This document shows, one piece after another, positions 41,315-46,222 of a DNA stretch of 46,222 nt. The DNA comes from Oligoflexia bacterium. GTDB lineage: Bacteria > Bdellovibrionota > Bacteriovoracia > Bacteriovoracales > Bacteriovoracaceae. The position numbers and the translations under genes were made by a program. The notes under the pieces are model-generated. The model did no database searches and had not been told where the DNA came from. It worked only from the letters and a program-made list of their open reading frames with translations. The first letter of the stretch is position 1; each line of letters starts with the position of its first letter. The DNA is taken from assembly GCA_015232015.1 (NCBI GenBank), contig JADGAM010000015.1:1-46222 (forward strand), in the 5' to 3' direction.

Positions 41315-42520
41315 ATGGATAAAAATTGTTTAATAATTGCAGGGGAGCTTTCTGGTGAAGAGCATGCTTTAAGCTTTCTTAGTGAATTGTTGACGATTAC
41401 ACCTAACTTAAAATTATTTGGAGTTGGTGGTGATAATATGCTGGCGCAAGGAGTGGAGCTCATTTATCACCTTAAAGATTTTTCAAGCTGGGGAATCAGT
41501 GAGGTATTTACAAAAATACCTTTTTATTTAATGGCAATGAAAAAAATTTTAAATGAAGTTGATAAGAGAAATTGCAAGGTCGCCATATTAATTGATTTTC
41601 AAGAATTTAATTTACAACTGGCAAAAAGATTAAAAAAGAGAGGCGTTGCTGTTTTTTACTATGTTGCACCTCAAGCGTGGGTGTGGCGTTCATATAGAGC
41701 AAACATATTAAGTAATATTGTTCATACATTATTTACTATTCTGCCTTTTGAAAAAGAATGGTTTTCTAGTCGAGGTGTAAAAAATGTTTTAGCAGTAATT
41801 CATCCATTGTTAAAACATTATTCAAAAGAGTTAAAAGAAATTGAAACTGATAATTTTCCCCAAACTCCATTTCAATCACCATCTCAGTCTCAGTCTCAAT
41901 CTCAATCTCAATTGCGAAGCTTTAATATATTACTACTTCCAGGAAGCAGAAGGCATGAAGTAACTAATTTATTGCCACAATTTCTTTCAGCAGTAGATAG
42001 CTTGAAAAAAGATAACGAATATAAAATTAATATATCAGTATCACTGGTAGTAGCATCTTCAATTAATAGAGACATATTTAGATATTACGAGGGTCTAGGC
42101 GTAGTAGACAAAGTGTATGAACAAAACCAACTAACTGAAGCAATGAAGAATGCTGATGTAGCAATAGCTTCTAGTGGAACGGTTACTTTAACTTTGGCAC
42201 TTTTTCAGATTCCCACAGTTGTATGTTATAAAATCTCACTCTTTTCAGAATTAATATACAGGTATATTGTAAAATATTATGGGCCTGTTTCGTTAGCAAA
42301 TATTGTTCATGAAGAAATGTTGTTTCCAGAATTAATGCAAAATAGAATGACTTCTCATAATATTAAGATGCAACTTAAAAGATTTTTAACGGACAATAAT
42401 TATTATTTCCAAGTTAAAGAGAAATTAAAGTTAACAAAGAATAAGCTTGCAGGTGATGATTTTAATGTAAGTTTTTATCTTAAAGAGAATATTGAAAAAT
42501 TATATTCCTTAAATACATAG
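41315..42520 (+). CDS. lpxB: lipid-A-disaccharide synthase LpxB
   Basis: Joins UDP-2,3-diacylglucosamine to lipid X, forming the beta-1,6 disaccharide. Signatures: IIAGELSGEEHA at the N-terminus, ILIDFQEFNLQLAKRLKK, FYYVAPQAWVWRSYRAN, LLLPGSRRHEV, ASSGTVTLTLALFQIPTVVCYK, and PVSLANIVHEEMLFPELMQ. Length 401 aa is about 20 above normal because of a Gln/Ser/Pro insert (about residues 180-200) just before the LLLPGSRRHE segment. Bases 41580-41706 are exactly repeated at the right end of the contig. Confidence 0.95.
   Translation: MDKNCLIIAGELSGEEHALSFLSELLTITPNLKLFGVGGDNMLAQGVELIYHLKDFSSWGISEVFTKIPFYLMAMKKILNEVDKRNCKVAILIDFQEFNLQLAKRLKKRGVAVFYYVAPQAWVWRSYRANILSNIVHTLFTILPFEKEWFSSRGVKNVLAVIHPLLKHYSKELKEIETDNFPQTPFQSPSQSQSQSQSQLRSFNILLLPGSRRHEVTNLLPQFLSAVDSLKKDNEYKINISVSLVVASSINRDIFRYYEGLGVVDKVYEQNQLTEAMKNADVAIASSGTVTLTLALFQIPTVVCYKISLFSELIYRYIVKYYGPVSLANIVHEEMLFPELMQNRMTSHNIKMQLKRFLTDNNYYFQVKEKLKLTKNKLAGDDFNVSFYLKENIEKLYSLNT
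41882..41911 (+). repeat. hexanucleotide repeat (TCTCAR)x5 inside lpxB
   Basis: Units TCTCAG, TCTCAG, TCTCAA, TCTCAA, TCTCAA encode Ser-Gln five times (residues 190-199). The tract sits between the two Rossmann-like halves, a likely surface loop. Confidence 0.9.
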
Positions 42521-42544
42521 AAATACATAGAAACATAAAGTTAA

Positions 42545-43819
42545 ATGAAATTAGTTAATAAAATTATAAAAAAAAATAAATTTAAAATAAATTTTAAAAA
42601 TAACAATCATTTTGCTTTAAAGTGGCCACTTAAGTTTCTTTCCTATATCTGGGATTACATTCATATAATTAGAAGATTTGCATACAATAATGGTTTTTTA
42701 AAATCAACACGAATTTTTACACCCATAATTTCTGTAGGTAATTTAAGTTTTGGAGGTACTGGCAAAACTCCCATGGTAATGTGGCTTACAGAATATTTTA
42801 ATTTGAAAGATAAAAAAATAATGATTTTAACTAGGGGTTATAAAGGAAAATTAGAATATAAAAATGGTGCAATTCTTTCCTATAAAAGCAGTTTAGGCCA
42901 ATACCAATACCAAGACCAAGATCAATACCAAGACCAAGACCGAAAATCAGATTCGTGCATGCGTGTAGATTCAAATGTAAAAAATACAAAATATCTTTTT
43001 TCAAAAGAAGGTAACCCTGATCCATATATTTATGGAGATGAGCCAGTATTGCTATCAAAAAGAATTAATAGAGGCGGAGTTATAATAGGTGCAAATCGAG
43101 TAGAAAATCTAAAAAAATATTTTAATAGAATAGGGCCAGATTTAATTTTATTAGATGATGGATTCCAACATCTAAAATTATATAGAGATTTAAATATTGT
43201 TCTATTTGATGCCTCTATGCCACTTGAAATGTATGAGGTTTTTCCTTTAGGAAAATTGCGTGAAAATTTATCAGCTTTAAGAGATGCTGATATTTTAGTA
43301 ATTAATAAAGTAGATACGTTAAAAGTAAGGCCATTAGGTGTTGATGTAAATATAAGTGTAGATAGTTTGCAGCTTGATAAGCTAGATTTATTAATAAGTA
43401 AATTAAAAAAATTTACAAGAATCGATGCTATTTTTATTCAAACAAAATATGAAATAACTGGTTTTTACAATTGTTTTAACCAAAAAATTTATTTACCTAA
43501 TGAAATCAATGGAAAAAAGATTATTGCTATGGCCGGAATCGCTTCTGCCGATAGTTTTTTCAGCTCCTTATCTCTGCTTGGAGGGAATGTAATAGAAAAA
43601 ATAGTGCTTAGAGATCATCACTACTACAATAAAAAATATCTAGATGAAGTAATATCTAACATATCAAAATTAAATGCAATCTTAATTACTACGGAAAAAG
43701 ATATAATTAAGATAAAAGAAATAGTTGTTAATAATAGTCTACTTTTTGCTGCAATAAAAATTAAATTTGTCCGAGGAGAGGATGAATTCAAAAAGTTGAT
43801 CGAAAAAGTTTTATATTAG
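42545..43819 (+). CDS. lpxK: tetraacyldisaccharide 4'-kinase LpxK
   Basis: Phosphorylates the 4' position of the lipid A disaccharide at the inner membrane. The P-loop is ISVGNLSFGGTGKTPMVM (about residues 61-78), followed by MILTRGYKG, YGDEPVLLSKR, ILLDDGFQHLKLYRDLNIVLFD and PLGKLRENLSAL, all typical. At 424 aa it is some 90 longer than usual; part is an insert after RGYKG with Gln-Tyr/Gln-Asp repeats (residues 119-132) encoded by 6-bp units, and the first 20 residues are very Lys/Asn rich. A 10-bp direct repeat (AAATACATAG twice, 42511-42530) spans the lpxB stop just upstream. Confidence 0.93.
   Translation: MKLVNKIIKKNKFKINFKNNNHFALKWPLKFLSYIWDYIHIIRRFAYNNGFLKSTRIFTPIISVGNLSFGGTGKTPMVMWLTEYFNLKDKKIMILTRGYKGKLEYKNGAILSYKSSLGQYQYQDQDQYQDQDRKSDSCMRVDSNVKNTKYLFSKEGNPDPYIYGDEPVLLSKRINRGGVIIGANRVENLKKYFNRIGPDLILLDDGFQHLKLYRDLNIVLFDASMPLEMYEVFPLGKLRENLSALRDADILVINKVDTLKVRPLGVDVNISVDSLQLDKLDLLISKLKKFTRIDAIFIQTKYEITGFYNCFNQKIYLPNEINGKKIIAMAGIASADSFFSSLSLLGGNVIEKIVLRDHHYYNKKYLDEVISNISKLNAILITTEKDIIKIKEIVVNNSLLFAAIKIKFVRGEDEFKKLIEKVLY
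42899..42940 (+). repeat. hexanucleotide repeat (CAARAY-type)x7 inside lpxK
   Basis: Seven 6-bp units alternate CAATAC, CAAGAC and CAAGAT and encode Gln-Tyr/Gln-Asp dipeptides. It is placed within a loop between the RGYKG and YGDEP motifs. Confidence 0.88.
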
Positions 43820-43858
43820 ATCAACATTAATTTTTTACAGCAGACTAGGATAACAACT

Positions 43859-45175
43859 ATGAATTCATTTTCTGTATCTAAAAGTCATGTATCAATTTTT
43901 ATAATAAATTTATTATTTTTTATTTTTCTTTTTGTTTCTTGTGCTGGTCATAATACTTCAAGGCCAACTCCTGAGCAAATTGCAAAAAAAGATTTATTAA
44001 ATGAGTTTTCTGTTGGAGATGACTATTTAAAAAAATTTCGAGAGAAGCAAGTAGCGCCGATTGAAGTTTTATCACCAACATCACCCTCAACACCAACTCA
44101 AACTTCGGTGTCAGAAGTGGCAGAGGGAACAGCACTAATACCCGGGAATAAAATAGTTAAAACAGCAAATAAAAATAATAAAAAAAGTAAAAATAAAACT
44201 AAAAAATTAAATAATAATAAAAAAAATAAAATAATAAATAAAGAAGTAAAAGAAACAAAAAAATTTAAAGAAATTATTAAAGGAGTTAAAGGAGTTAAAG
44301 AAGTAAAAGAAATTAAAGAAGTAAAAGAAGTAAAAGAAGTAAAAGAAATTAAAGAAGTAAAAAATGAAAAAGTAAATGAAAAGATTACCTTAGATAATAG
44401 TTATCCAGAAAAATATCCAGATTTATTTAAAGAATATGATCGTAATTCTGTATCAGTTTGGCGACAATTTTCTCCTAGGGTGTTCATAGGAGAAGTAATA
44501 GAGCTAGCAGTAAAATATTTCGGTATTACTTGTGGAACAGTTACCCTAAAAACTCTTCCTAATGTACGTATTGGAAATAACGATGCAGTTCATTTGTATG
44601 CACGTGGAAAGTCAGCAGAGTTCTATGAATCTTTTTATGCTATAGATGATTATGTTGAAACATTTGTCGATGCTAAAAATTTTACTCCCATTAAATATAC
44701 ATTAATTCAGAGGGAATCAAAGCAATCAATTGATGATTTACAACTTTTTGATATGGATAAATTACAAACCTTATATTGGTTTAAAAGAGAGAAAAAAGAT
44801 GAGGTATCTAAGGAAGAAAAAAAAGAATTTATTCCCAAATTGTTAGCAGATTCATTCGCCATACTATACTTTATGAGAGGATTGCCTCTTAAAATTGGAG
44901 ATAGCTATGATATTCCTGTTGTCACTCGTGCTGAGGTGTGGATTTTAAGGGCCAAAGTTGCAGAAGAAGAAGAAATAACAATAAAAGGCATTAAATATAA
45001 AGCTCTAAAAATTGCAGCAGAAACACATTTTCCTGGAGTTTTAAAGAAAAGAGGTGATATTTATTTTTGGTATTCAAATGATTCTCTAAGAATACCATTG
45101 AAATTTATGGCAAAAGTAAAAATTGGTAAAGTGGAAGGGGAGTTATTAAAATATATTGGTGGTAATTCAAAATAA
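43859..45175 (+). CDS. DUF3108-domain exported protein, probable lipoprotein
   Basis: The N-terminus has a hydrophobic stretch ending FLFVSCAG, a plausible lipobox with Cys28. Residues about 95-175 are extremely Lys/Asn/Glu/Val rich low complexity, including nine EVK-type tripeptides. From about residue 205 the sequence matches the DUF3108 pattern: GEVIELAVKYFGITCGTVTL, FYAIDDYVETFVDAKNFTPIKYTLIQRE, FAILYFMRGLPLKIGDSYDIPVV and the end DIYFWYSNDSLRIPLKFMAKVKIG. Members are periplasmic beta-rich proteins of unknown function often near envelope genes. TAGGA precedes the ATG; it follows lpxK by 39 bp. Confidence 0.85.
   Translation: MNSFSVSKSHVSIFIINLLFFIFLFVSCAGHNTSRPTPEQIAKKDLLNEFSVGDDYLKKFREKQVAPIEVLSPTSPSTPTQTSVSEVAEGTALIPGNKIVKTANKNNKKSKNKTKKLNNNKKNKIINKEVKETKKFKEIIKGVKGVKEVKEIKEVKEVKEVKEIKEVKNEKVNEKITLDNSYPEKYPDLFKEYDRNSVSVWRQFSPRVFIGEVIELAVKYFGITCGTVTLKTLPNVRIGNNDAVHLYARGKSAEFYESFYAIDDYVETFVDAKNFTPIKYTLIQRESKQSIDDLQLFDMDKLQTLYWFKREKKDEVSKEEKKEFIPKLLADSFAILYFMRGLPLKIGDSYDIPVVTRAEVWILRAKVAEEEEITIKGIKYKALKIAAETHFPGVLKKRGDIYFWYSNDSLRIPLKFMAKVKIGKVEGELLKYIGGNSK
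44282..44362 (+). repeat. 9-bp tandem repeat (GAAGTAAAA-type)x9
   Basis: Nine consecutive 9-bp units encode Gly/Glu-Val/Ile-Lys tripeptides (GVK, GVK, EVK, EIK, EVK, EVK, EVK, EIK, EVK) in the linker between the lipobox and the DUF3108 domain. Confidence 0.92.
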
Positions 45176-45197
45176 AAATTTTCTTTGAGGTGTTTTA

Positions 45198-45440
45198 ATG
45201 AAAGCATTAAAAAAAGATCTATCAAATCAAGCAGCATTATCAGAAAAAGAAAAAAAATGGGAATTTGGAGTAGACGATACAGAAACATGGCCAAAGAATA
45301 ATATTTTTTATTATTTTTCTTGGAAATATCGCAGTAAAATTCGTCTTTATTTTTATCTTTCTCGTTATCTTTATTTTTTTTATAGCTCTCTACCAGTTGT
45401 TCAATTTTTTTATAATCGAATTGCATTTTTTACTCCGTAA
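45198..45440 (+). CDS. small hypothetical protein (80 aa)
   Basis: Not recognised. GAGGTG sits five bases before the ATG, 22 bp after the DUF3108 gene, which favours the plus strand. The first 50 residues are charged and read like a protein (EKEKKWEFGVDDTETWPKNN, then YYFSWKYRSK), while the last 30 are Tyr/Phe/Leu rich. A 121-aa minus-strand frame overlaps most of it and the DUF3108 end; it lacks a visible ribosome binding site and is less likely. Both readings remain uncertain. Confidence 0.45.
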   Translation: MKALKKDLSNQAALSEKEKKWEFGVDDTETWPKNNIFYYFSWKYRSKIRLYFYLSRYLYFFYSSLPVVQFFYNRIAFFTP

Positions 45441-45539
45441 AATAATTAACCCACATGTTTGGAAGATATTCGTGTAGATAATAGATAGCATGTTTTAATA
45501 TATTTGTATTCCTTTTCTGATGTCATTTTCCATACAAAC

Positions 45540-46097
45540 TTATTTTTTAATTACACATGTTCCAGAAAAAAAGTCATGCAATGTTCGATTCCTCTTGTTA
45601 ACCACTGCTATAAGTAAACCAATAACCGTTACAAAAGAAACTGTCTTCCAAATAGTTTCTCTTAGAATTACTTGAAAAAATGAAAGCTTAATTCTATCTA
45701 CATTCACAATTCTCATACCCGTTATTATTTTGCCGACCGTTCCTGAAAAAAAATATACGGGAAAAATAAAATACCCAAAAAATAATAACCACATATTAAT
45801 ATTCATGGTGATATAAGATTTTATTGTCAAATCTTTAGATGCATTTTCAATTGGTAACGTTGTATTCAATGCCTTCATTTCAGCAATATATTTTTTCCCA
45901 TATTTTTCAATATAACTTTCATATTTTGTTAAATAGCTATTTATCTCTGCTTTATTAAAAAGATGTTTATTATAAAAATCACTATTTAAAAAAAATGTTG
46001 AAATTACAACATATAAAATACTAACTAATACAATATCAATTGTATACGCTATAAATCTTGATATAATACCGGCATAATTATTTTCTTTATCCCATTC
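45540..46097 (-). CDS. RDD-family membrane protein, 5' end cut by a contig joint
   Basis: The frame runs without a stop from 46097 to 45540 (186 codons). The N-terminal part reads EWDKENNYAGIISRFIAYTI then DIVLVSILYVVIS, which is the first RDD membrane segment with its Arg and Asp; a second hydrophobic segment is about MNMWLLFFGYFIFPVYFFSG, and the end RTLHDFFSGTCVI is characteristic. The ATG at 45878 is therefore internal. No start codon is found upstream because the sequence switches at 46096 to a copy of lpxB, where the frame soon meets TAA. Only a few N-terminal residues are probably missing. Function of RDD proteins is varied; some are ion antiporters. Confidence 0.8.
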   Translation of the reverse strand, partial: EWDKENNYAGIISRFIAYTIDIVLVSILYVVISTFFLNSDFYNKHLFNKAEINSYLTKYESYIEKYGKKYIAEMKALNTTLPIENASKDLTIKSYITMNINMWLLFFGYFIFPVYFFSGTVGKIITGMRIVNVDRIKLSFFQVILRETIWKTVSFVTVIGLLIAVVNKRNRTLHDFFSGTCVIKK

Positions 46098-46222
46098 GCC
46101 ATATTAATTGATTTTCAAGAATTTAATTTACAACTGGCAAAAAGATTAAAAAAGAGAGGCGTTGCTGTTTTTTACTATGTTGCACCTCAAGCGTGGGTGT
46201 GGCGTTCATATAGAGCAAACAT
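46096..46222 (+). repeat. 127-bp exact duplicate of an internal lpxB segment at the contig end
   Basis: These last 127 bases equal 41580-41706 at every position I compared; the bases before differ (T at 46095, G at 41579). The segment would encode ILIDFQEFNLQLAKRL and QAWVWRSYRAN of LpxB but has no start. Length 127 is the largest k-mer commonly used by SPAdes-type assemblers, so an assembly-graph overlap is the simplest reading. Confidence 0.93.

Noticed and set aside
44282-44362. Antisense or CRISPR interpretation of the 9-bp array
   Set aside because: Units are contiguous, in frame, and encode a regular tripeptide within a supported gene.
45061-45426. 121-aa minus-strand frame across the DUF3108 end
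   Set aside because: It overlaps a well-supported plus gene by over 100 bp and has no visible ribosome binding site; the plus-strand gene at 45198 has one.
46096-46222. Second partial copy of lpxB
   Set aside because: Exact 127-bp identity ending at the contig edge fits an assembler overlap better than a gene duplication.

Overview
This is an AT-rich (roughly 30% GC by eye), gene-dense bacterial contig from a didermic, motile, LPS-making organism. Lipid A synthesis genes, BAM, Lol and Skp components, a chemoreceptor with CheW, and several secreted or outer-membrane proteins of uncertain role together point to a low-GC member of the Bdellovibrionota (Bacteriovorax/Halobacteriovorax-like). That placement is an inference from gene content and order; no rRNA is present to confirm it.

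Layout. 1-99 is the 3' end of a formylglycine-generating-enzyme-type (SUMF1) protein. 113-673 (minus) is a low-complexity exported protein. 788-6518 (plus) is queA-tgt-yajC-secD-secF (queuosine tRNA modification plus Sec accessory complex), followed by a small cysteine-rich exported protein. 7007-10730 (minus) holds cheW, a methyl-accepting chemotaxis protein and a small single-POTRA Omp85-like protein. 10777-12997 (plus) is a molybdopterin block: a MobA-MoaD fusion, MoaE and a MoeB/ThiF enzyme. 13283-16077 has a secreted zinc phospholipase C-like protein (plus), then an Hpt protein and an HtrA/Deg protease (minus). 16364-21390 (plus) is psd, recD2 and an HD-GYP-type protein with GFP in place of GYP. 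21439-22611 (minus) is an exported beta-propeller protein. A 524-bp intergenic region with repeats, a palindrome and a candidate leader hairpin follows, then an exported hypothetical and a PAS/coiled-coil membrane sensor-like protein. 26440-28045 (minus) is coaE and mazG.

28130-45175 (plus) is a long, tightly packed run: ybeY, prfB, trmH, lysS, then an envelope-biogenesis series lolC/E-lolD-bamA-skp-lpxD-fabZ-lpxA-(Gfo/Idh oxidoreductase)-lpxB-lpxK-DUF3108 lipoprotein. These supply lipid A (lpxD, fabZ, lpxA, lpxB, lpxK), lipoprotein export (lolCD) and outer-membrane protein folding (bamA, skp). The oxidoreductase between lpxA and lpxB is a candidate for making a 3-amino lipid A sugar precursor. 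The contig ends with a small hypothetical gene and an RDD-family membrane protein cut off at a joint.

Two signals run across the window. First, short tandem repeats are scattered through housekeeping genes and leaders. Units inside genes are 6, 9 or 12 bp, so they keep frame and add dipeptides such as Ser-Gln, Gln-Asp, Val-Asn or tripeptides such as Glu-Val-Lys in loops and termini of LpxA, LpxB, LpxK, MazG and others; units outside genes include 6, 7, 9 and 13 bp. Second, the palindrome GGCC looks strongly over-represented for such an AT-rich sequence. Separately, the last 127 bases exactly duplicate an internal part of lpxB, which fits a k=127 assembly-graph overlap and should be treated as an artefact until tested.
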